NCBI RefSeq assembly: GCF_900109945.1
Contig: NZ_FOBX01000001.1
Location: 124,001-188,000 of the forward strand
Direction of reading: 5' to 3'
Origin: Bradyrhizobium sp. OK095
Lineage (GTDB): Bacteria; Pseudomonadota; Alphaproteobacteria; Rhizobiales; Xanthobacteraceae
Length of the DNA: 64,000 nucleotides
The notes beneath the pieces were generated by a model, which was not told the origin of the DNA, made no database searches, and saw only the letters and a list, made by a program, of their open reading frames with translations. Position 1 is the stretch's first letter. Every line of letters begins with the position of its first letter. This document shows positions 52,478-62,854 of the stretch, one piece after another. Made by a program: the position numbers and the translations under genes.

Positions 52478-53001
52478 GTTACCTCACCCCGCGAACCGAT
52501 CCACGCCGCAAGCTCCCGCCACGGCTCCAGTGTCCAATGCCCGGACGCAGCGCCTGATGGTGATGGCAGCACGAATATCTCCGGCAAACTTCCATCGCGC
52601 GGCTGCCGCCCCAGTGTAATCTCGCTCGACGGCCTGCCATAAAACAAGCTCGCCGCCTTCTTGCTCGTGAACGCAATCGTCCTCGGCCGATACTTCTCGA
52701 TCTTCGCCTTGAACCCCGGCACGTCGATCGTTTCAGCCGCGATCTGGTGATCCATCCCGGCGCCCGATTTGGAGAGATCGGTGAAGCCGATCCCGAGCGC
52801 GAGCAGCGCTCCGAATTCGCTCGGCTGATAGCGCCGGGGCGTGATGCCGGCCTCATGGATCGCGCGCCAGAAGCGGTTGCCGGGATGGGCGTAGTAGTGC
52901 CCGAGTTCAGCCGAGCGCGTGCTGGCCGCGGTGCCGACGAAGACGAGGCGGAGGTTGGGACGGAGTTGGTCGGGGAGGCGGTGGGGAGTGCTGTCGGGCA
53001 A
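52474..53001 (-). CDS. Mismatch-specific DNA glycosylase (Mug/TDG family)
   Basis: The 175-residue protein of the uracil-DNA glycosylase superfamily opens with LRLVFVGTAASTRSAELGHYY containing the active-site region (FVGTAAS), has HPGNRFWRAIHEAGITPR, and ends with the loop FVLPSPSGAASGHW that inserts into the DNA minor groove. It should remove U or T mispaired with G, initiating base excision repair. The only in-frame start is a TTG at 53001. The stop TAG comes from the family B repeat. It lies 32 bases downstream of the beta-propeller gene on the same strand. Confidence 0.85.
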   Translation of the reverse strand: MPDSTPHRLPDQLRPNLRLVFVGTAASTRSAELGHYYAHPGNRFWRAIHEAGITPRRYQPSEFGALLALGIGFTDLSKSGAGMDHQIAAETIDVPGFKAKIEKYRPRTIAFTSKKAASLFYGRPSSEITLGRQPRDGSLPEIFVLPSPSGAASGHWTLEPWRELAAWIGSRGEVT

Positions 53002-53033
53002 TGAAACATCCGCAAGCTTGTCTATTTCGCGCG

Positions 53034-54326
53034 CTAGCTCGCTCCAAGACGACCAATAAATCCCTGGCGCTTACGAATGGGTCTAAAGCAGCACAACTTG
53101 CCAGAGACCGTTCCAACCAAGATCTTGTCGTTCCAAATTGTGGGCGTTGAGCAAATGCCGGCAACGATTGTTTGACTAGGATCGGGGCCAGATTTGAACT
53201 CAGCGGCATTGGTTGGCCAAGGGTCCTCTCCGTAATCACTTACTGTACTGTCAGATGAGAAATTGAACACTTCCACGGAATACGAGGCGACTATCTTCCT
53301 CGTTTTGATATCCAGAACGGACAAGACACCATTTATTCGAGCAACGTACAGAAGCCCTCTATATTCAACAGGCGATGACCAATTCTGAAAGTAACTATCG
53401 TCCAGTCGTTGGCGCCAAATCCACTTTCCGCTCTCAATCGAGAAAGCATGGACCGCATCATTATACGAAAACGTGGAAATGACTTGGCCGTTGTATATTG
53501 ATGGCGTGACTCTTGAATTGCCGAACTCGACCGAGTCATTTTTCAGCGCCGTCTGAATGCGCCCCGCATCCCACAGTTTCTTCTGCGTTTTGAGCGAGAA
53601 GCAAGCCATTGGAGGTCGCCGATCAAACGTGTCTCGCGAGTAGGAAATGACTGCGCGATCGCCAACCACGACGATGCTCGAGATGCCGCGAATCTGCAGA
53701 GTAAAGTCAAACTCACCAGATGCTTTGTGAGGCTCAATTTTGAAGAGTGAGGTGACTAGAATCTGATCATTGCAAACCTCTATTCGCGATACGAGCCCAA
53801 TTTCCGATCCTACGAGAAAAGAATTGTGCTCGATCTTTGCGGGATTTGCTCTGATTCCATAGGGCGTCTTGCCGATCGACTTGAATACGTTCGAGCCCGG
53901 CTCGTATTGAATAACCTCCCCCCCGTACGAGACGAGGATTAAACTCGGTCCATTCGGCGTTTCCAGCTCAACTGCGCGACCATAGAAAGGTGTTTCCGTC
54001 TGGAATTGATTTAGAACGCGCCCTCCATCTGCATCTATTACAAAAGCAGTCCCGTTGTCGGTCCCGACGAGAAGAATTTTATTGATAAGTGATATTTCAT
54101 TCGCGTCTGATTGAGTCGGAGTAAACCAATCAATTGTGCCTGATCGGAGATCTATACAGTAGACCCCATCTTTAGCGTCCGAGATGTTCCAGGCCCCCCC
54201 CGACGAGCTTAGGAATGCTTTATCGTCAGAGACAATGATGTTGTTGCGTGAGTGCATGCGTCCAACGTCTACGGCCCACAGCAGCGCGTTAGTCCGCTTC
54301 AATTCCGAGAGTGGTTGCCCGATCAT
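53034..54326 (-). CDS. Cytosolic PQQ-like beta-propeller protein, partner of TIR protein
   Basis: The 430-residue protein has recurring PQQ-like blade motifs ending in an aromatic strand: GVYCIDLRSGTIDWF (54-68), TAFVIDADGGRVLNQF (93-108), MACFSLKTQKKLWD (240-253), AVHAFSIESGKWIWR (291-305), GVLSVLDIKTRKIVASY (333-349) and a final GTVSGKLCCF (405-414), enough for a seven-bladed propeller. Unlike most PQQ-like propellers it has no signal peptide, so it is probably cytosolic. Its ATG overlaps the TIR gene stop (ATGA). GC content is low for this genome (26 of 60 bases at 53281-53340). It is likely the sensing or scaffold partner of the TIR protein; this is inference. Confidence 0.75.
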   Translation of the reverse strand: MIGQPLSELKRTNALLWAVDVGRMHSRNNIIVSDDKAFLSSSGGAWNISDAKDGVYCIDLRSGTIDWFTPTQSDANEISLINKILLVGTDNGTAFVIDADGGRVLNQFQTETPFYGRAVELETPNGPSLILVSYGGEVIQYEPGSNVFKSIGKTPYGIRANPAKIEHNSFLVGSEIGLVSRIEVCNDQILVTSLFKIEPHKASGEFDFTLQIRGISSIVVVGDRAVISYSRDTFDRRPPMACFSLKTQKKLWDAGRIQTALKNDSVEFGNSRVTPSIYNGQVISTFSYNDAVHAFSIESGKWIWRQRLDDSYFQNWSSPVEYRGLLYVARINGVLSVLDIKTRKIVASYSVEVFNFSSDSTVSDYGEDPWPTNAAEFKSGPDPSQTIVAGICSTPTIWNDKILVGTVSGKLCCFRPIRKRQGFIGRLGAS

Positions 54327-54766
54327 GGCCGGACTCCTTGAGCGGCGAGCGCAAGTCGACTGACAAAGGTTGGGATGTCAGCTTGCCTTACTTCTTCCCA
54401 CTGAAGGTCAAGTAGATCAATTTGTCCTACCCTCAGTGAAGGGACGTCACATTTTTCCGAGACAACGGGCAAAACAAAAACTTGATCGTCTGGCATTTCA
54501 TTCATGAGGCGCAGCGCCATTCTGAATTCAGTTTGGACATATCCCCTCTTTCGAACCGAGCGGGGGGACAGCAAGAGCAATACGTGGTCCGCAGCCCTGA
54601 TCTTTGCATTCAGGACTGCCTCCCATCGTTGTCCGACTTGAAGTCCGTTTATTTGATGCGGAGGGGGCGGTTTGTCCATCCATGGATCGAGGCCAACGCT
54701 GAAAAGCCCAAGATACAGCTCGCACGCGAAGGCATGGTCTTCCTTTGCGTACGAGATGAATATCAT
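54323..54766 (-). CDS. Stand-alone TIR domain protein
   Basis: The 147-residue protein is a single TIR_2-type domain. It begins MIFISYAKEDHAFACELYLG, the FISYSxxD first strand of the fold, continues with PWMDKPPP (BB loop), RAADHVLLLLSPRSVRKRGY and TEFRMALRLMN. The Glu at position 80 is where catalytic Glu lies in TIR NADases. Bacterial TIR proteins often degrade NAD+ or make cyclic signalling nucleotides in anti-phage immunity. Here it has no fused sensor domain, but the next gene overlaps by 4 bases and encodes a beta-propeller. It starts 22 bases after thiC's stop, with no good ribosome site. Low GC suggests acquisition. Confidence 0.85.
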   Translation of the reverse strand: MIFISYAKEDHAFACELYLGLFSVGLDPWMDKPPPPHQINGLQVGQRWEAVLNAKIRAADHVLLLLSPRSVRKRGYVQTEFRMALRLMNEMPDDQVFVLPVVSEKCDVPSLRVGQIDLLDLQWEEVRQADIPTFVSRLALAAQGVRP

Positions 54767-54788
54767 TGTCGATCCAGTCGGCTGGATG

Positions 54789-56720
<1,932 letters not shown>

Positions 56721-56749
56721 TCAGAGCGACGCTGGTGAGGTCTTGCTCC

Positions 56750-56836
56750 GTCATTGCGAGCGCAGCGAAGCAATCCAGAATCTCTCTGCGGAGACAGTCT
56801 GGATTGCTTCGTCGCAAGTGCTCCTCGCAATGACGG
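56750..56836. repeat. Dispersed palindromic repeat, family D (complete copy) between thiE and thiC
   Basis: The arms GTCATTGCGAG-CGCAGCGAAG and CTCCTCGCAATGAC, with inner inverted CAATCCAGA/TCTGGATTG, form a long hairpin. It is inserted between thiE and thiC within the thiamine cluster and could attenuate or stabilise the polycistronic mRNA. Confidence 0.8.
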
Positions 56837-56852
56837 GTGGAGAGAACGCGCA

Positions 56853-57461
56853 TCACGCGGCCTCCGCCGACTGGCCGAGCCACTGCCGCACCCGCGCTTC
56901 CGGGTCGGCGTTCTGGGTGACGTCGCTGACGACAGCAATCGAATCCGCGCCTGCCGCAAAGATCTCCGCGGCGTGCTCGAACTTGATGCCGCCGATCGCG
57001 ACCAGCGGGATGTCGCCGATGCGCTTCTTCCATTCCGTGATTTTTGGAATGCCCTGCGGCTCGAAGCGCATCGATTTCAGCGTGGTGAAGAAGATCGGGC
57101 CCAGCGCGACGTAATCGGGTTTCGCGGCGAGTGCGGTTTCGAGCTCCGCCTCGTCATGGGTGGAAACGCCGAGCGACAGGCCGGCCTCGCGGATCGCGTT
57201 GAGGTCCGCGTCGGCAAGATCCTCCTGGCCGAGATGCAGATATTTTGCGCCCGCGACGACGGCCGCGCGCCAATAGTCGTTCACGACCAGCTTGGCTTGC
57301 GTGCCGTTTGTGATCGCCAGCGCATCGGTGACGATCTGCAGGGCCTGCGAGTCGTCGAGGTCTTTCGCGCGCAATTGAATCGTGCCGACGCCGAGCCTGG
57401 TCAGGCGCTCGACCCAGGCCAGGCTGTCGACGACGGGATAGAACGGATCAGGATACGGCAT
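56853..57461 (-). CDS. thiE: Thiamine-phosphate synthase ThiE
   Basis: The 202-residue TIM-barrel enzyme joins hydroxymethylpyrimidine diphosphate and thiazole phosphate. Motifs are [17 protein letters not shown] (Q-L-R-x-K pyrophosphate/metal site), [20 protein letters not shown] (N-D-x-W/x and HLGQED), SVSTHDE-like [15 protein letters not shown] and the phosphate-binding [13 protein letters not shown]. The start ATG 57461 lies inside the 3' end of thiG (14-base overlap), and a TTG further upstream is not needed. A family D repeat begins 17 bases past its stop. Confidence 0.93.
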   Translation of the reverse strand: MPYPDPFYPVVDSLAWVERLTRLGVGTIQLRAKDLDDSQALQIVTDALAITNGTQAKLVVNDYWRAAVVAGAKYLHLGQEDLADADLNAIREAGLSLGVSTHDEAELETALAAKPDYVALGPIFFTTLKSMRFEPQGIPKITEWKKRIGDIPLVAIGGIKFEHAAEIFAAGADSIAVVSDVTQNADPEARVRQWLGQSAEAA

Positions 57462-58230
57462 GCCAGAACGGGGTCCCAACGACAGGGGTGGAGGGGGAGG
57501 CGAAGTCGCGGGCGTTCATCAGCCCGGCTTCGTAGGCGGTACGTCCGGCATCACAGCCGAGACGGAAGGCGTTGGCCATCGCAACGGGATCGGCGGCTTT
57601 TGCGATGGCCGTGTTGAGCAGCACGGCGTCATAGCCGAGCTCGAGCGCCTCGGCCGCATGCGAGGGCGCACCGATGCCGGCATCGACCACCAGCGTGATG
57701 TCGGGCAGGCGCTCGCGCATCAGTTTGAGCGCGTCGCGGTTGGTGATGCCACGGGCCGAGCCGATCGGCGCTGCCCACGGCATCACCACCTTGCAGCCGG
57801 CATCGACCAGGCGGTTGGCGACCGAGAGGTCTTCCGTGCAATAGGGGAACACTTCAAAGCCGTCCTTGATCAGGAGGCTTGCTGCTTCGACCAGGCCGAT
57901 GACGTCGGGCTGCAGCGTGTCGTTGTCGGCGATGACTTCGAGCTTGATCCAGGACGTGCCGAACAATTCGCGCGCAAGCTTTGCGGTGGTCACCGCCTCG
58001 CGGACGCTGCGGCAGCCGGCGGTGTTCGGCAGCACTGTCACGTCGAGCTCGCGGATCAGCTTCCAGAACGCATCGCCCGACTTGCCGCCGGCGGATTCGC
58101 GCCGCAGCGACACCGTGACGATGTTCGAGCCGGAGGCACGGATCGCGGACTGCATGATCGCAGGCGAGGGATAGAGCGCGCTGCCGATGAGCAGGCGGGA
58201 GGCGAAGGTTTTGCCGTAGAAGGTCACCAT
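57448..58230 (-). CDS. thiG: Thiazole synthase ThiG
   Basis: The 260-residue TIM-barrel synthase forms the thiazole ring from deoxyxylulose phosphate, ThiS thiocarboxylate and dehydroglycine. Visible are [20 protein letters not shown] (N-terminal strand), [15 protein letters not shown] with the Schiff-base Lys, and [20 protein letters not shown] near the phosphate site. It starts 4 bases after thiS and overlaps thiE by 14 bases, indicating tight coupling. Glycine for dehydroglycine comes through ThiO, matching the presence of thiO instead of thiH. Confidence 0.96.
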   Translation of the reverse strand: MVTFYGKTFASRLLIGSALYPSPAIMQSAIRASGSNIVTVSLRRESAGGKSGDAFWKLIRELDVTVLPNTAGCRSVREAVTTAKLARELFGTSWIKLEVIADNDTLQPDVIGLVEAASLLIKDGFEVFPYCTEDLSVANRLVDAGCKVVMPWAAPIGSARGITNRDALKLMRERLPDITLVVDAGIGAPSHAAEALELGYDAVLLNTAIAKAADPVAMANAFRLGCDAGRTAYEAGLMNARDFASPSTPVVGTPFWHAVS

Positions 58231-58234
58231 GTCC

Positions 58235-58432
58235 TCACCCTCCCTGCCGCGGCGTGATGATCTCGATCTCGTCGCCGGCCTTCAGGCTGGTCTCGGCCCA
58301 GCGGCTTTTCGGCACGACATCGTAGTTCAGCGCGATCGCGAAATGGGTGCCCTCGTAGTCGAGCTCGGAGAGCAGCGCGTCGACGCTGGCCGAGTTCACC
58401 TCGCGCTGCTCGCCGTTCACCATCACCCGCAT
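58235..58432 (-). CDS. thiS: Sulfur carrier protein ThiS
   Basis: The 65-residue ubiquitin-like protein ends in the required Gly-Gly (ITPRQGG), whose C-terminus is thiocarboxylated to supply sulfur to ThiG. The N-terminal [20 protein letters not shown] and central [18 protein letters not shown] strands fit the family. It overlaps thiO by 10 bases and precedes thiG by 4. Confidence 0.94.
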   Translation of the reverse strand: MRVMVNGEQREVNSASVDALLSELDYEGTHFAIALNYDVVPKSRWAETSLKAGDEIEIITPRQGG

Positions 58433-59433
58433 TGCATCACCTCATTGTCGATCTGGCCGCGCTCGACATAGGCCAGCGTCAGCTCGGCGAGCGCGGGCGC
58501 GATCAGGAAGCCGTGGCGGTAGAGCCCGTTGACGCTGATCTGGCCGCCGCGAATGCCGATGCGCGGGAGATTGTCGGGGAAAGCGGGACGAAGGCCCGAG
58601 CCGAATTCGATGATGCGGGCCTCGCCGAAGGCCGGGTGCACGGCATAGGCCGCGCCCAACAGCTCCAGCGCGGAGCGGACGCTGACGCCGGTGTCCTCGG
58701 CCTCGATCGAGGTCGCGCCCAGCATGAACAGATTGTCCTCGCGCGGGATCACGTAGAGCGGCCAGCGCGGATGGATCAAGCGCACCGGGCGGGCCAGCTG
58801 CACCTCGCTGGTCTCGATCAAAATCATCTCGCCCTTGACGCCGCGCAACTCCTTCTGCTCGTCGCGCGCGCCAAGGCCGCGGCAGTCGATCACGATGCCG
58901 TCGAGGTCTTTGGCGGAAACGTCACTTGAGAACTTGATGGTGCCGCCGGCAGCAACGATGCGCTCGTGCAGTTTCGGCAGCACGCGGCGCGGCTCGACAT
59001 GGCCCTCGGTCGGAAAGAACAACGCATCGCGAAAACGGCCCTCCAGCGACGGCTCGAGCTCGGCGAGGCCTCCGGCATCGAGCCGGCGGTGGCCTTCGGT
59101 CATCCGGGCAAAGCGCTCAAAGTCGTTGCGCTCGCGCGGATGGGCGACGACCAGCGAGCCGTTGAAGGGCGTGTCCGGCAGCTCGCGGCGCCAGATGTCG
59201 AGGGAGCGCTGGCCGAGCCTGGAGATGATGGGTTCGGCGACCTCCGCCTCGCAGTAAGGGGCCAGCATGCCACCGGCCCAATGGCTGGTGGCGTCGGTCA
59301 TGGCGGCGTCACCGCGCTCGTGGAGCGTCACGGAATGGCCGGCCTGCGCGAACAACAGCGCCTGCCAGGCGCCTGCAACGCCTGCGCCGATGATGGATAC
59401 CGGAGAATCCGGTCGTCTAGTCGTCTGCAACAT
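58423..59433 (-). CDS. thiO: Glycine oxidase ThiO
   Basis: The 336-residue DAO-family flavoenzyme has the FAD motif VSIIGAGVAGAWQALLFAQ (12-30) and C-terminal GLRPAFPDNLPRIGIRGGQI followed by NGLYRHGFLIAPALAELTL. It oxidises glycine to the imine used by ThiG. It is the first gene of the cluster, immediately preceded by a TPP riboswitch (59437-59556), which places the whole thiO-thiS-thiG-thiE run under TPP control. Start ATG 59433 lies only 4 bases after the riboswitch end, so the switch probably hides the ribosome site (GAAGGGACAGGG). Confidence 0.94.
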   Translation of the reverse strand: MLQTTRRPDSPVSIIGAGVAGAWQALLFAQAGHSVTLHERGDAAMTDATSHWAGGMLAPYCEAEVAEPIISRLGQRSLDIWRRELPDTPFNGSLVVAHPRERNDFERFARMTEGHRRLDAGGLAELEPSLEGRFRDALFFPTEGHVEPRRVLPKLHERIVAAGGTIKFSSDVSAKDLDGIVIDCRGLGARDEQKELRGVKGEMILIETSEVQLARPVRLIHPRWPLYVIPREDNLFMLGATSIEAEDTGVSVRSALELLGAAYAVHPAFGEARIIEFGSGLRPAFPDNLPRIGIRGGQISVNGLYRHGFLIAPALAELTLAYVERGQIDNEVMQCG

Positions 59434-59436
59434 CCC

Positions 59437-59556
59437 TGTCCCTTCGCCGGCATGACCCGGATCAGGTTCAAAGGGTCACCGCGGTCCTGGGAAGGCTTGC
59501 TGATTTGCAAGCTTTGCCCATTTAGCGGTATCTCAGCTCCTCCTCGGAGCACCCCT
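59437..59556 (-). ncRNA. TPP riboswitch (THI element)
   Basis: Reading the minus strand, the conserved aptamer pieces are GGGGTGC (P1 5' side and P2), GGAGCTGAGATACC with the CUGAGA pyrimidine-sensor loop, and CCCTTTGAACCTGATCCGGG plus TCATGCCGGCGAAGGGA for the pyrophosphate-sensor side and P1 closure. This is the classic THI box. Its 3' end is 4 bases from the thiO ATG, so regulation is most likely translational, with the closing stem covering GAAGGGA. Confidence 0.95.
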
Positions 59557-59592
59557 CGGAACGGCTCTAATGTAGGACAGTGGGGGCTGGTG

Positions 59593-60132
59593 TCAACGCA
59601 TGTTCCCGGGAACCTGCGCCCGCGCATTGCGGACGCGCTGGGCCAGCTTCCTGTGCGGGACGTTGCCGAACACCGGCTGCGGGTTGCCGTTCGGCTCCAG
59701 CCAGGTCTCAGTGCTGGCCTCTCGCACCAACTGCTGCCGCTGCTGCTTTGCGACGTAGTAATAGCCGCCGGCGAAATAACGCACGGCTCGCGTGTGGTCG
59801 CCATTGGCGGCGTGATAGGCGCCGGCGAGGTATTTGACCGCGTAGGTGAGGTTGGTGTTGGGGTCACGGAGCCCGGCGGCATCGCCGGTGTAGCCGAGCC
59901 CGCGGGCGGTCGCGAGCTTGATCTGCATCAGCCCGATGGTACCGCCATGGCCGACCAGGCCAGGCTGGTAGCGGCTCTCGCGCATGATGACGCGATGCAC
60001 CAGTGCCTCCGGCACGCCGTTGGCGCGCGCATGGGCCGCGACCATCTCGGAATATTCGGCTTCGCCCGCAAAGGCTGTCTGCGGCGCCATCAGTCCGGCC
60101 GCGACAAGCGCAGCAATGTGTAAAATTTTCAT
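59593..60132 (-). CDS. Lytic transglycosylase domain protein (SLT family 1)
   Basis: The 179-residue exported protein has a signal peptide (cleavage near QTAFAGE) and a goose-lysozyme-like SLT domain. The catalytic Glu is in VIMRESRYQPG, followed by GGTIGLMQIKLATARGLGY and LRDPNTNLTYAVKYLAGAY. The basic C-terminal tail (HRKLAQRVRNARAQVPG) is of unknown role. It cleaves peptidoglycan glycan strands in the periplasm. Small stand-alone SLT proteins often open the wall for secretion machines, but none is adjacent. Confidence 0.92.
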   Translation of the reverse strand: MKILHIAALVAAGLMAPQTAFAGEAEYSEMVAAHARANGVPEALVHRVIMRESRYQPGLVGHGGTIGLMQIKLATARGLGYTGDAAGLRDPNTNLTYAVKYLAGAYHAANGDHTRAVRYFAGGYYYVAKQQRQQLVREASTETWLEPNGNPQPVFGNVPHRKLAQRVRNARAQVPGNMR

Positions 60133-60364
60133 CAGATATCCCAGACATTCCTGAGTGACCTGCGCCGGCCGCCCTTAGGCATCCCGAACGCGGCGATGAT
60201 GTGACCAAACGCCGCCGTTAACGATTTCGCGGCGCAGAGCCGTGATGACGACTCAAAGCTGGAGCTGGAGTTCCCTCAGGCGGACAACTCGCGACAGCAC
60301 GCCTGTCTATTCGCGCAAGGATGCGAAAGCGAGTAGGTAGGCGCGGCGAATCGGGAGAGGTGCC

Positions 60365-60592
60365 ATGACAAAAACAACCATGGTCGAAGCCCAGGCCGGC
60401 GATATCCCAAAAGAAATTCCAAGGCAGAATCCGTGCGCCCAATGTGGCGCGCCGATCGCGCAGCCCGACTGGATCGAGCCGGGCGAGGGGCGCGTCTCCT
60501 ATCTCTGGAATTGCCAAGCCTGCAACTATCGTTTCGAGGCGGTGGCAATCTTCGACGAGATGCCCATAGCGCACCCGCCGCTCGCGGCCTGA
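60365..60592 (+). CDS. Small zinc-ribbon-like protein
   Basis: The 75-residue protein has two Cys pairs, PCAQCGAP and WNCQACNYRF, separated by about 25 residues, the spacing of a zinc ribbon. The second knuckle includes aromatic residues (YLWNCQACNYRFEAV) as in rubredoxin-type or transcription-factor ribbons. Function unknown; it may bind nucleic acid or be a redox metal site. It ends 3 bases before the convergent histidine-kinase gene. Confidence 0.75.
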   Translation: MTKTTMVEAQAGDIPKEIPRQNPCAQCGAPIAQPDWIEPGEGRVSYLWNCQACNYRFEAVAIFDEMPIAHPPLAA

Positions 60593-60594
60593 AG

Positions 60595-61920
60595 TTACGC
60601 CGCCAGCCGCGGCTGTTGCCAAATCGGCAGTTGCATCCGCACGATCAGCCCGTGCGGCTCGCGGTCGTGCAACGACAGCTCGCCACCATGGGCGATCGCG
60701 ATCGCGCGCGCGATCGACAGGCCGAGGCCGAAGCCGGTGGAATCGTCCATGGTGCGGGCGTCGTCGCCGCGCACGAACGGCTCCAGCATCTCCTGCTTGC
60801 GCGCGTCCGAAATGCCGGGACCGTCGTCCTCGACGTCGATGACGAGTTTCGTGCCTGATATGTCGAGGCGGACCGTGACCTCGGCGCCGAAGCGCACCGC
60901 GTTCTCGACGAGGTTGGTGACGCCGCGATGCAGATCGTCGGGACGCGCGACAGCGGTTGCAGATAGCGGGCCTTCGTAATGCACGACGTGGCCCATGTCG
61001 CCGAACTGGTCGGCGATCAGCTGCAGCGTGCTGGCGATGTCGACCAGCGTCACCGCCTCGACCTTGCGGTCGTTGCGCAACAGCGACAGCACGCTTTCCA
61101 GCATCGAGCGCATCTGGTCGAGATCGATCAGCATGCGCTTGCGGTTGCCTTCGTCCTCGATGAACTCGGCGCGCAGGCGCAACCGCGTGATCGGCGTGCG
61201 CAGATCGTGGCTGATCGCAGCCAGCATCCGCGTGCGATCCGACATCAGCCGCGCGATCCGCTCGTGCATGCGGTTGAGCGCGCGCGCCACCGAGCGGATC
61301 TCCTCCGGGCCACGCTCGGGCAGCGGCTTGGCGGTGCCGTCCAGACTGAAATTCTCGGCCGCCTTGGCGAAGGACGACAGCGGCGCCGCCAGCGCGCGCG
61401 CCGCCCACAGGCCGAGCACGCTGATGGAGATGAAGGCGGTCATCAGCGTCACCAGCCACGGCGCGCCCCAGAACCAGGGACGCGGACCGCCGTCGATATG
61501 GCCGGCGATGATGGCGCCGTCTGGCAATTGCACGCCGATGCGCCGCGGGCCGCCATCGGGGGCGAGCTGCACCACCTTGTAGGCGTGGCCGAGGTGGCGG
61601 AGCATTCCGTGCACGTGCATGCCTTCGCTGTCATCGACGGTCGTCGCCGTGCCGGGCGCGATCGTCTCGAGGCCGAGCTTGGGGAAGGCACGGCTGAGAT
61701 CGGCGATGAGGCGCGGCCGCTCGCCGGCATCGGCCGAGCCGAGCAGCAGCGCGGCATCGGTCAATTGATGCGCCCCGTCCGGCGGCGCGTCAGGTCGATC
61801 CGGCCGGTTGATCAGGAAGACGGTGGTGACGACGAGATGGAGCGTGACGGTGGAAGCCAGCACCAGCGCGGTGATCTGCCCGCCGATACCCTTGAGATGG
61901 AAGAACCCGAACGGTCTCAT
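60595..61920 (-). CDS. Sensor histidine kinase (EnvZ-like)
   Basis: The 441-residue kinase has an N-terminal membrane helix (ITALVLASTVTLHLVVTTVF), a periplasmic sensor domain of about 130 residues, a second helix near LVTLMTAFISISVLGLWAAR, a HAMP linker, HisKA (ISHDLRTPITRLRLRAEFIE) and HATPase_c (NLVENAVRFGA; DDGPGI; TGFGLGLSIARAIA). It is encoded 13 bases downstream of its OmpR-type regulator (61934-62674), forming a classical pair. The EnvZ/CpxA-like domain order suggests sensing of an envelope or cation/solute signal; target genes are unknown. Confidence 0.93.
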   Translation of the reverse strand: MRPFGFFHLKGIGGQITALVLASTVTLHLVVTTVFLINRPDRPDAPPDGAHQLTDAALLLGSADAGERPRLIADLSRAFPKLGLETIAPGTATTVDDSEGMHVHGMLRHLGHAYKVVQLAPDGGPRRIGVQLPDGAIIAGHIDGGPRPWFWGAPWLVTLMTAFISISVLGLWAARALAAPLSSFAKAAENFSLDGTAKPLPERGPEEIRSVARALNRMHERIARLMSDRTRMLAAISHDLRTPITRLRLRAEFIEDEGNRKRMLIDLDQMRSMLESVLSLLRNDRKVEAVTLVDIASTLQLIADQFGDMGHVVHYEGPLSATAVARPDDLHRGVTNLVENAVRFGAEVTVRLDISGTKLVIDVEDDGPGISDARKQEMLEPFVRGDDARTMDDSTGFGLGLSIARAIAIAHGGELSLHDREPHGLIVRMQLPIWQQPRLAA

Positions 61921-61933
61921 CGTAGGCGGTCCG

Positions 61934-62674
61934 TCAGCTGCTCAGGGGCGCAGTGACTGCTTCCGTCCTGGGCGTAAACAGGTAACCGCCGGAGCGCACC
62001 GTCTTGATGATGGTGGGGTCGGCCGGGTTGGGTTCGATCTTGCGGCGGATGCGGCTGACCAGCACGTCGATCGAGCGCTCGAACGAGCCGGTGTTGCGGC
62101 CTTGCGTGAGGTCGAGCAGGCTGTCGCGCGACAGCACGCGGCCGGGCCGTTCACAGAACGTCCTGAGCAGATCGAACTCGGCGCTGGTCACAGCGACGCG
62201 CGCGCCTTCCGGATTGCGCAGCTCGCGCAGGCGCAGATCAATGCGCCAGCCTTCGAAGGCGAGCGTGCTTGCGCCTTCGATCGAGCTTGCCGCCTGTGCG
62301 GCGGCCTGGCGGCGCAGCACCGCGTTGATACGCGCGAGCAGCTCGCGCGGGTTGAAGGGCTTTGGCAAATAGTCGTCCGCGCCCATCTCGAGGCCGACGA
62401 TGCGGTCGACGTCCTCGCCACGCGCGGTCAGCATGATGATCGGCGTCTGCGCCTCCGCGCGCACCTTGCGGCACAGGCTGAGACCGTCCTCGCCGGGCAG
62501 CATGACGTCGAGAATGATGAGGTCCACGCGATGATCGGACATGGCGCGCGACATTTCGCGGCCATCGCTCACGGCGGTGACATTGCAGGCGTTGTTGCGC
62601 AGGTACTTCGCAATCAACGTCCGCGTTTCGCGGTCGTCCTCGACGACCAGGATGTTGGGATTGGTGATGGCCAT
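61934..62674 (-). CDS. OmpR/PhoB-family response regulator
   Basis: The 246-residue regulator has a receiver domain with acidic pocket (ILVVEDDRE), phospho-Asp in LIILDVMLPGEDG, Thr in IIMLTARG and Lys in YLPKPFNPREL, and a C-terminal winged-helix domain (VAVTSAEFDLLRTFCERPGR, SIDVLVSRIRRKIEP, IIKTVRSGGYLF). It should dimerise when phosphorylated by the adjacent kinase and bind direct repeats. ATG 62674 was chosen; a longer in-frame reading upstream is antisense to the Ser-rich protein. The Ser-rich protein gene at 62855 is divergent and is the nearest candidate target. Confidence 0.94.
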   Translation of the reverse strand: MAITNPNILVVEDDRETRTLIAKYLRNNACNVTAVSDGREMSRAMSDHRVDLIILDVMLPGEDGLSLCRKVRAEAQTPIIMLTARGEDVDRIVGLEMGADDYLPKPFNPRELLARINAVLRRQAAAQAASSIEGASTLAFEGWRIDLRLRELRNPEGARVAVTSAEFDLLRTFCERPGRVLSRDSLLDLTQGRNTGSFERSIDVLVSRIRRKIEPNPADPTIIKTVRSGGYLFTPRTEAVTAPLSS

Positions 62675-62854
62675 GCGCTTTGTTTGTCCAAGATTCGGGC
62701 CAAAAGGCGAAGATTTTTGTTTCAGATTGTTTCTGAGTGTCTCTGCGCAACACCCCGTAACCACCGGGCAGGGGAACGGCAAGGTCTCGTTAAGGCCGTT
62801 AACCATATCGTGGCGCAGTCGCGTACGAAACCCCGCAAAAACCACGGTGCCATC

